From Cellvibrio sp. 79 (GTDB lineage: Bacteria; Pseudomonadota; Gammaproteobacteria; Pseudomonadales; Cellvibrionaceae): a DNA stretch of 64,000 bases. Made by a program: the position numbers and the translations under genes. Below, piece by piece: positions 25,680 to 35,227 of this stretch; the first letter of the stretch is position 1; each line of letters starts with the position of its first letter. The stretch is taken from assembly GCA_003056245.1 (NCBI GenBank), contig MVDH01000005.1:36374-100373 (forward strand), read 5' to 3'. A model generated the notes under the pieces. It saw only the letters and a program-made list of their open reading frames with translations, was not told where the DNA came from and made no database searches.

Positions 25680-26927
25680 TCACCATGAAATTCGCGCGGC
25701 TACATGTGCTTCATGCGCGTGGAATGAAAACGACCAGCCATTTCGTTCACACAGCCGTTGAACGATACCCAACCCCAAACCATATCCGTGCAACGAAGAT
25801 ACTTCGGCCTGCGTATGCTGCCCGTCACTGTTTAATTCGTTGGTGACTAATAACTCCTGCTCTTTGATGCGAATCGTGATTGGCCCTTGCCCGGCGAGCG
25901 TGTACTCAAACGCATTGCGCACGAGATTATTGACGGCGATAGAAAAAGCCTGTGGATGCCCGCAGACTTTTGGGTTTGCGAGATGTTCGATTTCAACATT
26001 AATGAATTTGCCGTTGAGTAAATGGCGCTGCTGATCTATCGCCTGGCTCACCAGTGGCGCTACTAAAAATTGCTCGTCATACAATCCATCGTCGGTTTCG
26101 CGTGCGAGGCATAAGAACATTTCAATCGTGGTCTTCATGTCGAGCGTCGCTCGCCTCACGCGATCTACCAGCTTTGCATCGACTGCTGACAAATCGCTTT
26201 GTTCCAGCAACTCAAGTGCGCCTGTTATCACCGTGATTGGCGTGCGCAATTCATGACTGGCAGACGCGGTAAAGTATCGCTCCCGCGCAACAAATGCGCC
26301 GATACGTTCAAGCGTTTTTTCAATGGTTCCCGCGAGCAAGCCGACTTCATCATCGCCGAACTGGCTGGACTCTATGCGTTTATGATCGCCCGCTGAGAGA
26401 TGCTCCAGGTCGATGTCCGCAACTACCCTGGCCAGTTGTGCGACAGGCGCGACCGCTCGGGTGATGACAATAACGCCCAGCCCGAAACCAAGAATTCCCA
26501 GAACGCCCACGACACTCGTGATAATGAGCAACCACCACCAATCCCCGGAGGATGCAGACTCGATTCTGGCAACGTCGAAAACGACATAGGCGCGGTGCTG
26601 TTGATTGTCGGTTGCCGGGTTTTTATTGTTCGTGGATAGCACTGCGACATGTAATTCTTCGGCTTCGAATTCGTACAGTCCCTCGTCGGGGTTTGCTTGC
26701 GCCCACTCCCTGAGTGGTGGTGGCAAGCTGGCAACATCCTCGTATCCACGCAGGTTTGTCGTAATGGCGGGATAGCTCTCGGCGGCATGCCGCAGCTGTT
26801 GCTGCAGTACATGGTCTTCGGTCAATTTGATCGCGGCGAAAAAGGCGAATCCCCAGGCCACACTGAGTACAGCAACACACATTGCAAAGGCAATGGCAAT
26901 GCGCTTGCGCAAACTATGCCGGTACAT
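25680..26927 (-). CDS. Two-component sensor histidine kinase
   Basis: This 415-residue membrane kinase has a first helix at about residues 8-32, a periplasmic sensor region to about 135, and a second helix at 137-160. A HAMP linker follows, then a HisKA domain with the phospho-acceptor His in FTASASHELRTPITVITGAL (about residue 224). The ATPase domain shows the N box NNLVRNAFEY and the G box YGLGLGIVQRL. It overlaps the response regulator stop by one base (TAATG), so the two are translationally coupled. The TonB-dependent receptor gene lies upstream in the same operon, which suggests that it senses a substrate or metal connected with that receptor. Confidence 0.93.
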   Translation of the reverse strand: MYRHSLRKRIAIAFAMCVAVLSVAWGFAFFAAIKLTEDHVLQQQLRHAAESYPAITTNLRGYEDVASLPPPLREWAQANPDEGLYEFEAEELHVAVLSTNNKNPATDNQQHRAYVVFDVARIESASSGDWWWLLIITSVVGVLGILGFGLGVIVITRAVAPVAQLARVVADIDLEHLSAGDHKRIESSQFGDDEVGLLAGTIEKTLERIGAFVARERYFTASASHELRTPITVITGALELLEQSDLSAVDAKLVDRVRRATLDMKTTIEMFLCLARETDDGLYDEQFLVAPLVSQAIDQQRHLLNGKFINVEIEHLANPKVCGHPQAFSIAVNNLVRNAFEYTLAGQGPITIRIKEQELLVTNELNSDGQHTQAEVSSLHGYGLGLGIVQRLCERNGWSFSFHAHEAHVAARISW

Positions 26928-27646
26928 TATTCACCATCCCCTGCAACAACAGACTCGGCAATTCGGTAACCAATGCGGTGCACCGTATGAATGAGCGGGT
27001 TATCAAACGGCCTATCAATCGCTTGTCGCAGTTTGTACAAATGCGAGCGAAGCGCATCGCCATCGGGAGGCTCGTCAGCCCACAATAACGTTTCGAGATC
27101 ATCGCGCGACACAACAGACGGCGCTGCTTCCATCAGCCGTTCAAGTAGTTTCATGCACGCAGGGGAAAGGTCCACATGCCGACCTGCGCGATGCACTTGC
27201 AGCGTGGACCTGTTCAGCGTGAGATCGCCCACCGTTAACACATTGTCGGCTTTGCGGTGGCTACGTTTGTAGAGTGCCTGAAGTCGCACATGCAGTTCTT
27301 GTAACGCGAATGGCTTGACCAGGTAATCATCGGCTCCCGCTTCGAAGCCCTTGAGTTTATCGTCGAGCGTGTCTCGCGCCGTTAGCATCAACACGGGCGT
27401 TTCTATGTCAGCTTCCGTGCGCAGCTTTTTGCAAAAGCGGAGGCCGTCCATCCCTGGAAGCATCAGGTCCAGAACAATAATGTCGTAGGGATTCGTCAGC
27501 GCCAGGTGCATCGCACTGATACCGTCATAGGCAAAATCCAGAATATATCTGTGCTTCTCGAGATATGCGGCAATGTTTTCACAAATGTCGCGGTTATCTT
27601 CGATAATCAACGTTCTGATCGGCGCTGCACCCAATGCATTTACCAT
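26927..27646 (-). CDS. OmpR/PhoB-family response regulator
   Basis: This 239-residue protein has an N-terminal receiver domain (acidic pocket Glu16-Asp17, phospho-acceptor Asp60 in YDIIVLDLMLPGMDG, conserved Thr in LMLTARD, Lys in VKPF) and a C-terminal winged-helix DNA-binding domain (about residues 135-235, VSRDDLETLLWADEP and LRSHLYKLRQAID). It lies between the receptor gene (54 bases upstream) and the kinase gene. Direct repeats with 22-base spacing upstream of the receptor gene are good candidate binding sites. Confidence 0.94.
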   Translation of the reverse strand: MVNALGAAPIRTLIIEDNRDICENIAAYLEKHRYILDFAYDGISAMHLALTNPYDIIVLDLMLPGMDGLRFCKKLRTEADIETPVLMLTARDTLDDKLKGFEAGADDYLVKPFALQELHVRLQALYKRSHRKADNVLTVGDLTLNRSTLQVHRAGRHVDLSPACMKLLERLMEAAPSVVSRDDLETLLWADEPPDGDALRSHLYKLRQAIDRPFDNPLIHTVHRIGYRIAESVVAGDGE

Positions 27647-27665
27647 CTGCTACCTTCCTGCCAGA

Positions 27666-27707
27666 CACGATTTACCAACCACGATTTACCAGCCCCGATC
27701 TACCAAC
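27666..27707. repeat. Three tandem 14-bp repeats at the receptor/response-regulator junction
   Basis: CACGATTTACCAAC (27666-27679), CACGATTTACCAGC (27680-27693) and CCCGATCTACCAAC (27694-27707) are consecutive and nearly identical. The last unit overlaps the stop codon of the receptor gene. Slippage-generated repeats are likely; they could also affect translation or RNA stability between the two genes. Confidence 0.7.
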
Positions 27708-30117
27708 CATAATCCAGACGCAAACCCAGTAGTGGCTGGGATTCGCTTTCGTCTTTCACGATAACGCCGCGGCGATAGTCAAATTCACTGTCGTCGCTCG
27801 ATGCTGCTGCTGTTGCGTTGATGACATCGAGAAAGGCCGTGACATCGATGGGCCCAAATGCGCGCCTGTAGTCAACGCGAACATTCACCAGGCTGTAACT
27901 GCTTTTTCTTCCAACATTTCGCTCAATAATTTCTTTTGAATAGCGCATAGGTTGCCCTGGGCCGAGCACGCCGGAGTGGATAATAAAGGTTTCGTCGGGT
28001 CTGCCTGAGAGATATTTGTAGCGCGCGGCAACCTTCCAGCGGTCGCTGATTTCCCACGTCAGCCCGAGGGTAGCCACATGCTCGCGGTTGAAGTCGGCAG
28101 GTAATTCACCGCGACCGTCCTTCCGGTCGATAACGACATCGTTGTAAGAGTAAGTCGCCATGGTGTAAAGGCCTTCGTTAATCGTGCCCTTAAGCACGAT
28201 ATCGGCACCGTAAGAGGTACCGTCCCCACGGTTTGCAAAGGTTCCCTTTACTCGATCAAGGTCTACCACAAGATCGTCGAGCTTTTGATAATAGGCCTCC
28301 GTCAACACCGACCAGCGATCAAACGGAAAGTACTCGACACCGATACTGCCGTGGGTGATTTGTTCGGTCTTGAGTTTGTTCGCCTCGTTAGCCGCAAGTT
28401 GTAAATACCGTGGCGACTGATGGAATAGCCCGGCGGTGGAAAAATATCTAATCGTATTAGTTGGCCGCCAATTGACGCTGAACCGGGGCGACGCGAAGCT
28501 TTCGTCGGCAAAGCCGTCCTGTTCAAACCGCACACCGGTGCCAAAATCCCACTCGCCGCGCTTGAAAACCTGGTTTACGTAACCCGCATAGTTTGTTTCT
28601 TTCCGGTTTAATGATGAGTTGGTGTTGGCGGGGGTCAGCACAATAAAACGCTGATCGGGGTTTGGCCGGAAGTCATTGCTATCGTAGATAAATCGGTTCC
28701 AATCGCCAGCCAATACGGTGTCGTAATCCAATTCAATTTGTGTTGCCTGAATACCGGTAGTGAACACGCCCCATTGGTTAGGAGTTTCAAAATCGCTGCG
28801 CCAGCCAGCTTCTTTTTCATTTTCACCGATGGTAATGATGTCTTCCCGCACCGGAAAACTGGATGCGGGTGATCCCGGCGGTACCAGATCAGGAAATGCT
28901 TCGCCTTCGGAGCTGACCTTGTCACTTTTGCGGTAATAAACTTTATTGGTCCACACGGCTTGTTCACCGATTAATGATCGCAATGTCATACCGTATAAAT
29001 CGCTGTCTTGTGTGAAATCCTGCAGCGCCGCATCCTGGAAATCAGGCGATGCAAAAACGTGAGTCACGCCGCGAATATAATCTTCGAATGTATCTATCAA
29101 TAGAACTTCGACGGTGTGGTCCTCGTTAATAGGCATAACCGACTTCACGATGACGTCCCGCAACAGCGGCTCGCCAATGTCCAGCTCTTCGATCGTTTCA
29201 AAAAAAGCGCCGAAGTCCAGACGTCGCGCAGAAACGAGCAAGGTAGAGTCTTCGGTAATACCGGCAGGGCCGTCGTAACCTACTTCATAGCCCGCAAGGT
29301 CAAGGCGCAGGCTTGCTGAAGGGCTTGGATTGCCGTCGGCGACATCCAGTTTAAGTAGCGACGCCGTTCGGCCACCGTAGGCTGGCCCCCAGCCACCGGG
29401 TGAGAACTCCGCACCACTGATAACATTGGGTGCAAAAATCGAGAAACGGCCACCACCACCCACATCTTCGTCTTCACCCAGAGTTGCATCAAAGTGCACG
29501 GCTTTATCAAAAGGAAATTCATCAACGAATAACAAATTATCGCGCGGGCCACGGCCGCGTACACTGAAGTTTGCGAATTCCCCCGTGGCTGCCAAACCGG
29601 GTAAACCATCCAGCGATAACAGCGGATCTGCGCCACCGCCAACGGCATCGCGCAATGCTTCCCGATTCAGATAAGTGCTGGACGTTGTTGTTGATGCATC
29701 GGCCTTTTGCCCTAGAACAAGCACTTCTTCAATCTCTCTGGGTAATGCGAATTTAACCTGGATATTTTTGCGCGTTATGATTCGCACGCTTGGATCATAG
29801 GTTGAAGTGAACCCGCTTTTGCTTACGTTCACCGAGTAGAGGCCGGGGTCGAGCTGTTCAACAACGATGCGACCTTGTGCATCGGTTTCTACGGATTGTG
29901 TGGCGTTGGTTTCCCGTTCCGTGATGGTGATTTGAACGGTTGAGAGTGGCCGGTTAGTCACCTGGTCTTTTACAACGACAGTCATCCCACCGGGCGCCTC
30001 TGCGGCGCTGGCAAATAGTGGAAAACCAAAAAATGGAAAGCCAATCAGGAATGCCGACAGCGTCAACCATGATCCCTGTTTCAAACACCTGTTCATTTTG
30101 TTCAATTGCCTGCTCAT
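27700..30117 (-). CDS. TonB-dependent outer-membrane receptor with N-terminal carboxypeptidase-regulatory-like domain
   Basis: The start at 30117 is chosen because a GGGGGAT site and a signal peptide follow (SWLTLSAFLIGFPFFGFPLFASAA). It yields 805 residues, a normal receptor size. Residues about 50-130 form a carboxypeptidase-regulatory/CNA-B-like domain (MTVVVKDQVTNRPLSTVQIT). Next is a TonB-plug with FSVRGRGPRDNLLFVDEFPF, then a 22-strand-type barrel rich in alternating aromatic patterns, ending LLGLRLDYGW with a terminal aromatic residue. It heads an operon with a response regulator and kinase. The reading frame is open far upstream into a GH49 gene remnant without a stop, so a giant fusion product is formally possible, but the signal peptide and ribosome site argue for independent start. 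The substrate is not known. Confidence 0.85.
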   Translation of the reverse strand: MSRQLNKMNRCLKQGSWLTLSAFLIGFPFFGFPLFASAAEAPGGMTVVVKDQVTNRPLSTVQITITERETNATQSVETDAQGRIVVEQLDPGLYSVNVSKSGFTSTYDPSVRIITRKNIQVKFALPREIEEVLVLGQKADASTTTSSTYLNREALRDAVGGGADPLLSLDGLPGLAATGEFANFSVRGRGPRDNLLFVDEFPFDKAVHFDATLGEDEDVGGGGRFSIFAPNVISGAEFSPGGWGPAYGGRTASLLKLDVADGNPSPSASLRLDLAGYEVGYDGPAGITEDSTLLVSARRLDFGAFFETIEELDIGEPLLRDVIVKSVMPINEDHTVEVLLIDTFEDYIRGVTHVFASPDFQDAALQDFTQDSDLYGMTLRSLIGEQAVWTNKVYYRKSDKVSSEGEAFPDLVPPGSPASSFPVREDIITIGENEKEAGWRSDFETPNQWGVFTTGIQATQIELDYDTVLAGDWNRFIYDSNDFRPNPDQRFIVLTPANTNSSLNRKETNYAGYVNQVFKRGEWDFGTGVRFEQDGFADESFASPRFSVNWRPTNTIRYFSTAGLFHQSPRYLQLAANEANKLKTEQITHGSIGVEYFPFDRWSVLTEAYYQKLDDLVVDLDRVKGTFANRGDGTSYGADIVLKGTINEGLYTMATYSYNDVVIDRKDGRGELPADFNREHVATLGLTWEISDRWKVAARYKYLSGRPDETFIIHSGVLGPGQPMRYSKEIIERNVGRKSSYSLVNVRVDYRRAFGPIDVTAFLDVINATAAASSDDSEFDYRRGVIVKDESESQPLLGLRLDYGW

Positions 30118-33100
30118 TGCTATCCCCCGAGAGTCGGTCGTGTTTAATGGATGAAACACAGGGAGGTTAGCAAGGGCAATGTGACCAAAAAGTCGCTGAA
30201 ATGTGAAGGCTACATTCGCGCCGGCATCGGGAATAATGTTTGCCTCGTAAGGACTCCAATAGAGCGGCACTTTCACACCGGTCACTGGCGTTTCTTTTAC
30301 GCTGAAAGTGTGGACAAGGGAAACCGGGCAAAAGGTGTCGCCGGCTTGGGTGGCTTTGACGGTAATAATTGTAGCGACGCTTCCTACATTCAGTGAGGTG
30401 CCGGCAATCATCGCGTTACCACCGCTCACCGAAAAAGTGACCGGCAACATTGGAGAGGATTCAGCGGTTAAATTTATAACGCTGCCCGGTTGCTGGTCAC
30501 TAATCGCCGCAAAATTGAGGGTTTGCGCGGTGCAATTTACAACTACCGGTTTTACCTCAATTGTTACGGATTTCATCGCCGGGCAATAAGTCGAGTTTCC
30601 AGCTGCGGTAGCGGTTACCACGAACTCGCCCGCCACATCACCCACATACAATGAACCAGTGGCGGTATCCAATGTTGTGCCAGCGAGTTTATCTGCACCC
30701 AAACTCCAGGAAATAGGCAAGCCCGAGCTGGCGCTCGCCGCTAATTGCACTTGACTACCAATTTCTTGCGACCCTACCGGTGTGATGTCGATAGTCTGCG
30801 CTTCGCATCCGGGCGTGGTTTTATTACTGATGGAATATTTCAATTCAGCAAAATTGAATTGAATCCTATAGTCACCAGTTTCGGTAATAGAGAATTTGGA
30901 GTTGCTATCGCGCACACCGGTGGTTTTCACCACAGCGCTTTGCAAACCGTTGCCTTTACCCCAATCCTCGTCACTCCAATCCGCTGAATCGGCGAATTTC
31001 ATTTCATAATCACCGGAATTAAGCCGCACATCAAATTCGTAACTTTTCGTGGTGGCACTGTAGGTCATGGGTTTCAATGACCAATCGTTAAATGAAGCAC
31101 CTATCCAAATAGGTGGCGGCGGGCGCTCACCGGCAAAAAACACCCGGCTCAAACTGATTGGGCAAAAGCCATTAGCTCCCGCTGTGCCAGCCTGTGTAGC
31201 CTTCACGGTAATTTCAGCGCTGACATTGCCAACATTCAGCGTCCCATTCACAAGGGTCGCCGCTCCGCCGCTTACGGTATAGGTGATGGGCAAAGCAGAA
31301 CTCGCGGTTGCATCCAGAACAACACTGCTACCCAAGGGCTTGTCAGAAATATCCGGGAAAATGATGGTTTGAGGTTTGCAATCTGCAATTGTTTTTACAG
31401 TCTTCCAGTTCGGCAATTTGAAATCAAACCGGCCTAACTGATTTGCACCCGTGTTGTTATTTTCCGTGGTGATGTATTCATTGCCGACTTTGAAATTTTC
31501 GATAGAAAGCGCATTGTTGCCGATAAATACATCGCCCACTTTTTGAAAGAGATTGACGTGGGAGCTGGCATCAAGTTTATTCCATTCATCGATGTGCAAA
31601 TTTTTAATCTGCACAGCGTTGTCGCCCATACTGATTAAAGAATAAATACGGATCGCACAGTTAGTCATACCTTCAACGCGCGTATTTTCAATGCGCAAAC
31701 CGCGAATAAAATTACCGCCATTACTACCGCCACCGGCGTAATGGGGCGCCGCATTGATGATACAGGTGTTGCCTTTTACATCGCGCCAGTAAACCCTGTT
31801 ATGGATAACGTCAGTATTGGTTACCACAATATTGTCGAGGTTGCGGTGATTATCCCAACCCCATTGGATGACCGGACCATTTTCTCCCTTCCAGATAGTG
31901 GTGTTATCCACACTGACATTACTGTGATACATCTTCAGCACGTCATCATTAGCATGAAAAAAAGTGTCCTTCATTGTGCTGCCGTTATACAACTCAATGC
32001 CGTCGGTTTGCCAAACCGAACTACCCACTTGCTTGTAATTGTTTACGCGCATCTTAAACGTGCTTTCGTTGCCATACACCACAAAGGAATGGTACGGCGG
32101 CTCATTGATGGTGACGCCCTGCAAATCGAGAGATTGTTGATCGTTATCCGATTCAAATTGCAGCATCTTCACGCAACTGGTGTGACAATCGGAATTGCTT
32201 TGGTTGAGGTGGTTGTAACCACTTTTTGGTATCCGCCTCATAAATATATTGTTCGCCCGACAATACGCCGTATCCGGTAATTTTGTATTGGGTCTGCTTG
32301 GTAGCCGGGAATCGGATCGCGCCTTTCACATAAGCGCCCGGCGCAAAATAAACCCACCTTACATTTTCATTCAGCAAGGCGTGATAATTCCAGCCCATGT
32401 AGTAAGTGCCAGGGCGGAAATAAATAATGCTCTGGTTAACATTATTTAAATTGCGAACCTCTCCCGGCTCCGGGTAATAAATAGAGCCGCTCGTTTCATT
32501 GGGTGTGGTGCGAGTCAGCTTTTCGCCAGTCAACTTTGGCTCAGCAAAAATCAGCAAGGAGTTGCGTGGTTCAGTATGAATAGCGCGATGGTTTCCGCCG
32601 CCCACATCCGTTAATACGCCGGGTGGATTGCTACCCATATCGTTATAGGCAGTGTATAACTGCGACGCAAACTCCACAGAAAAACGATAACCGCTCGTAG
32701 AGAAAGGAACTTTGATACGGATTGTCTTGTTATCAACCAACACTTTTACAAAATTTAATTTGGTGGGACGAATCACAACGTCATCTACTGAGGATACAGT
32801 TCCCTCACGTAAAGTCACTGTTACCCAAGCTGCTTCACTGTAAAGGAAACTCGACCAACTCATGGTCAATTTTCCCGCAACAAACTCGGCACCATCTTCC
32901 TCTCTTTCGTAACCAGGTTTTCCTTTGCCGCTACGAGGAATGCTCATATAAACAAACGCATCATAATTAGTAGCAGGCGCAGCTTCGGTGCTGACTTTCA
33001 CATCATAAAATGAAGAGCGCCGCACTTTTTCTTGCGCGACTGGTGTCGTGGAATTTATTTCAAAATTGTTGTGCCACCAGGTTTTCAGGCTGGCGTTGTC

Positions 33101-33217
33101 AACTGTTTGTTGCGCAGAGGCAAGCTGATTAAAAAATAAGAAATTTAATAGCACAAGCATTAAGGACCCGCAGAGCCTTCGCCAAGCTCTACAGATGACA
33201 GGATCGAGAATACGCAT
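30118..33217 (-). pseudogene. GH49-type secreted alpha-glucanase (dextranase/isopullulanase-like), frameshifted, no stop of its own
   Basis: From the ATG at 33217 (GGAG upstream) comes a signal peptide ending ASAQQ, then the GH49 N-terminal beta domain. The frame breaks at the T5 run 32223-32227 (A5 on the coding strand; four would restore it). The other frame continues with the GH49 catalytic beta-helix: TDG at about residue 405 and DD at about 424-425, spaced as the three catalytic aspartates known for this family, then VIQWGW and VIHNRVYW. Three Ig-like repeats (CKPQTIIF, CEAQTIDI, CTAQTLNF) and a starch-binding-like module (WIGASFNDW) follow. No stop occurs before the TonB receptor start at 30117, so the 3' end was probably lost by deletion. 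If the single-base shift is an error, a translated fusion is conceivable. Confidence 0.8.
30178..30206 (-). promoter_or_regulatory. Candidate response-regulator binding site upstream of the TonB receptor gene
   Basis: AATGTGA occurs at 30178-30184 and again at 30200-30206, exactly 22 bases apart (two turns), 60-90 bases before the receptor start. OmpR/PhoB-type regulators bind direct repeats on one DNA face. The site lies within the readthrough tail of the GH49 gene, which supports that this stretch is really promoter DNA. Confidence 0.45.
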
Positions 33218-33940
33218 TTCATACTCCAGGGTTGATGTTGAGGATAAGCGGTCGCTACGATTTATTTTTAAATTTATGCTGGCTGCCTTATTTACTGCTA
33301 CGGCATCCGGAATGTCGTATCGTCGCCCGACGTGTGGACATAAATTATTGTTATGATCAATAGCGAATTTTTGAACAGAAAGTCGAGCGGGGGATGAGAC
33401 GTGAATGGCTAGTTGATAGAAGCCCCTATGCATTGGGCTTTTTAAATTATTTGAACTGGTCAACAATAATCAGGAAAGGCGGTTAGTTAAGTAAACCATT
33501 TTGTGTCGTAGAAATCATTTTTTTGTTTCATGATTTCCTAAAGAAAAGTTTTTCTGTTTGTTCAATAAACCAATGACGGCCAATGCATAAATTTTCATGT
33601 CGTTGTGTCCATCGCAATCTAAACGTCAGCGTCAAGATTTTTATCAATTATTAAACAATAAAAATACCAATTCCTGAACATGTGTTGGCCATCTTGAACG
33701 CGACCAGTATTGGAAGCAAGGTTTTCAAACGGGCATATTTTATCTAACGAATAAAGGTTATGACATTGTAAGAAATAAATTAGAAATGAAAAAAGCGCGG
33801 TTTCTTTGCCATGCAGAATGAAGTACTCGTCTCGCTGCCAAGGCATCACTCAGTTTTGGCATGGAACCGTGCGGCAGCAAGAGCTGCAAAGGATTTATGT
33901 AATCTATGGCAGGAAGTTCCTGCTACTCATAAAACATAAA
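33218..33940. other. Gap of about 720 bases, no supported gene
   Basis: It begins with the presumed promoter of the GH49 gene. A small hairpin (AAGCCC 33420-33425 with GGGCTT 33435-33440, then TTT) is present. A 76-codon minus-strand frame (33619-33849) has poor coding character. The right end contains the second copy of a dispersed repeat. Confidence 0.5.
33894..33926 (-). repeat. Dispersed repeat, copy 2 (inverted)
   Basis: The reverse complement of 33894-33926 matches 3015-3047 at 32 of 33 bases. It lies just beyond the stop of the last gene of the T6SS-associated cluster. The two copies are in opposite orientation and about 31 kb apart, so recombination between them could invert the segment. 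Confidence 0.6.
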
Positions 33941-34405
33941 TCATGCATCTGAAAAACATAAGTATTTAACAGATTCATCGACCTCATTAATAACAAAGTC
34001 AAATATATACTCTCCTTTGTCCTCTGAATAAAGAAAGAGATATTGTTCACTGGGTGAAAAAGCTATTTTTTTTCCTATCAATTTTTCAAGCTTATTACTC
34101 AAATCCCAAGGCTCCTGCACCCCATTAAAGTATTCGAATATGATGTTTGTAGGAATATGGCATTTATCATTTAGCTGAAAACTATCAGCCAATATCCAAT
34201 TTATTCTGTTCTCTCCCGTAGATACATAACAGGCTTTATGGTTATCCAGATAAATAATTAATTCATGTCCGTTAAACTCATACGATTTAAGTATTCGCCC
34301 ATTTACAGCATTAAACTCTTGCTTACTTAATTCCTTAGTGGCAGAAAAAAAAGAATCGTGCGCTTCTGCTATTATTCCTAATTTAACTTTAATTATTTCA
34401 CTCAT
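33941..34405 (-). CDS. Hypothetical protein (154 aa), possible immunity protein
   Basis: A soluble, acidic protein with no signal peptide or membrane helix. It begins MSEIIKVKLGIIAEAHDSFF and contains strand-rich patterns (GHELIIYLDNHKACYVSTGE, SEQYLFLYSEDKGEYIFDFV). This size and composition is usual for immunity proteins in polymorphic-toxin and T6SS loci, and the gene sits at the end of a VgrG island. No named family is recognised, so the role is inferred from location only. Confidence 0.6.
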   Translation of the reverse strand: MSEIIKVKLGIIAEAHDSFFSATKELSKQEFNAVNGRILKSYEFNGHELIIYLDNHKACYVSTGENRINWILADSFQLNDKCHIPTNIIFEYFNGVQEPWDLSNKLEKLIGKKIAFSPSEQYLFLYSEDKGEYIFDFVINEVDESVKYLCFSDA

Positions 34406-34458
34406 AGATACCCGTCAATATATATCGAAAAGGTGAGATGTGATCTATTCCATCTGAA

Positions 34459-34677
34459 TTAATCCCTAATTTCAAAAATCAATTTAATTAAGGTGAGATC
34501 ATTTTCAATTTCCGCTTTCGATAGCTCTGGAATGTCAATTATTACTTCTTCCTCGGCGAGGATTTTATCAACATATGTCTTTGCTCCACCAATTGAAAGT
34601 CCAGCGTTTTCCCGAAGCCATCTGTTAAATTTGACTTTTGGAAAGTCCTTCTCCGATCCTACAATTTTTATCTTCAT
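34459..34677 (-). CDS. Small acidic protein (72 aa), L7/L12-C-terminal-like, possible immunity protein
   Basis: The 72 residues include FNRWLRENAGLSIGGAKTYVDKIL, which resembles the helix-turn-helix of the ribosomal L7/L12 C-terminal fold, also seen in small proteins encoded next to polymorphic toxins. It is followed by an acidic helical end. It starts ten bases after the 61-aa gene and lies 53 bases before the 154-aa gene, so the three probably form one transcript. Confidence 0.55.
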   Translation of the reverse strand: MKIKIVGSEKDFPKVKFNRWLRENAGLSIGGAKTYVDKILAEEEVIIDIPELSKAEIENDLTLIKLIFEIRD

Positions 34678-34687
34678 TTAATTTACC

Positions 34688-34873
34688 CTAATTGTGATTA
34701 GGTGTAGGAGTTTTCCCTGGATTTGCCCTGTATTTCTCCCCCCCATATATTTTTACTTTCTTTAAACCTAGCTTTTTACCAAGTCGCCTATCTAAATCTC
34801 TTGTTCCCAATAGCCCCAAACTACCAGCACCAAGCCCACCAATATTAACTTTCAGGGATCGTAATATTGGCAT
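34688..34873 (-). CDS. Small Gly/Lys-rich protein (61 aa), possible toxin tip remnant
   Basis: The frame encodes a basic peptide with a Gly/Leu-rich start (GGLGAGSLGLLGTRDLDRRLG) and a tail GGEKYRANPGKTPTPNHN. The composition resembles the very C-terminal end of some Rhs or VgrG-linked toxins, but no catalytic motif can be named. It follows a strong terminator and precedes two possible immunity genes. It may be a displaced effector tip or a short independent gene. Confidence 0.4.
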   Translation of the reverse strand: MPILRSLKVNIGGLGAGSLGLLGTRDLDRRLGKKLGLKKVKIYGGEKYRANPGKTPTPNHN

Positions 34874-34910
34874 GTGCTTAGTATAGGTTTAGCTAATATC
34901 CAAAAATAAA

Positions 34911-34938
34911 AAAACGGCGGTCATGAGACCGCCGTTTT
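34911..34938. terminator. Strong bidirectional intrinsic terminator
   Basis: AAAACGGCGGTC at 34911-34922 pairs perfectly with GACCGCCGTTTT at 34927-34938 around a 4-base loop, flanked by A- and T-tracts. On the minus strand it ends the T6SS-associated transcript after the broken small gene at 34951-35196. Confidence 0.92.
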
Positions 34939-34950
34939 TAAAAAGACAAA

Positions 34951-35196
34951 TCAAGGCTTGATATAAATTTTCTTCAGTTCAATAATTTCCTTGGGATTTT
35001 GCTCATTATAAAGCCTGATCCTCATATTCTGTCGTGGCACTTGTGCATCAAACTCCATATATACTTTTTCTCAATTAGGAGCCAATTTTTCAAAGGCATC
35101 CATCAATTCGAATTCTTCAAAGGTGATTATATAAAATATAGACTCATCGCCTATATCTACAGAAAACTCCAAATGTTTCGATAACGAGCCCAATCT
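34951..35196 (-). pseudogene. Broken small gene with in-frame stop, possible immunity gene
   Basis: The minus strand reads SKHLEFSVDIGDESIFYII, TFEEFELMDAFEKLAPN, then a TGA at 35071-35073. In the same frame it continues EKVYMEFDAQVPRQNMRIRL to a TGA at 34951-34953. Good coding character on both sides of the internal stop indicates one gene inactivated by a nonsense change. Its beginning is not clear, since the frame is closed just upstream of 35196. An ATG at 35056-35058 could restart the second half. The location after a T6SS cargo operon suggests an immunity protein. Confidence 0.5.
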
Positions 35197-35227
35197 TCAC
35201 ATGCGCGATAAATTTTTCTTTATTACA

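Noticed and set aside
27700..32241. Single 1,513-aa protein joining GH49 and TonB receptor
   Set aside because: The receptor part has its own ribosome site and signal peptide, and the glucanase part is frameshifted upstream, so two units are more likely. The fusion is kept only as a finding.
33619..33849. 76-codon minus-strand frame beside the dispersed repeat
   Set aside because: Poor ribosome site and amino-acid make-up that does not look like a protein.
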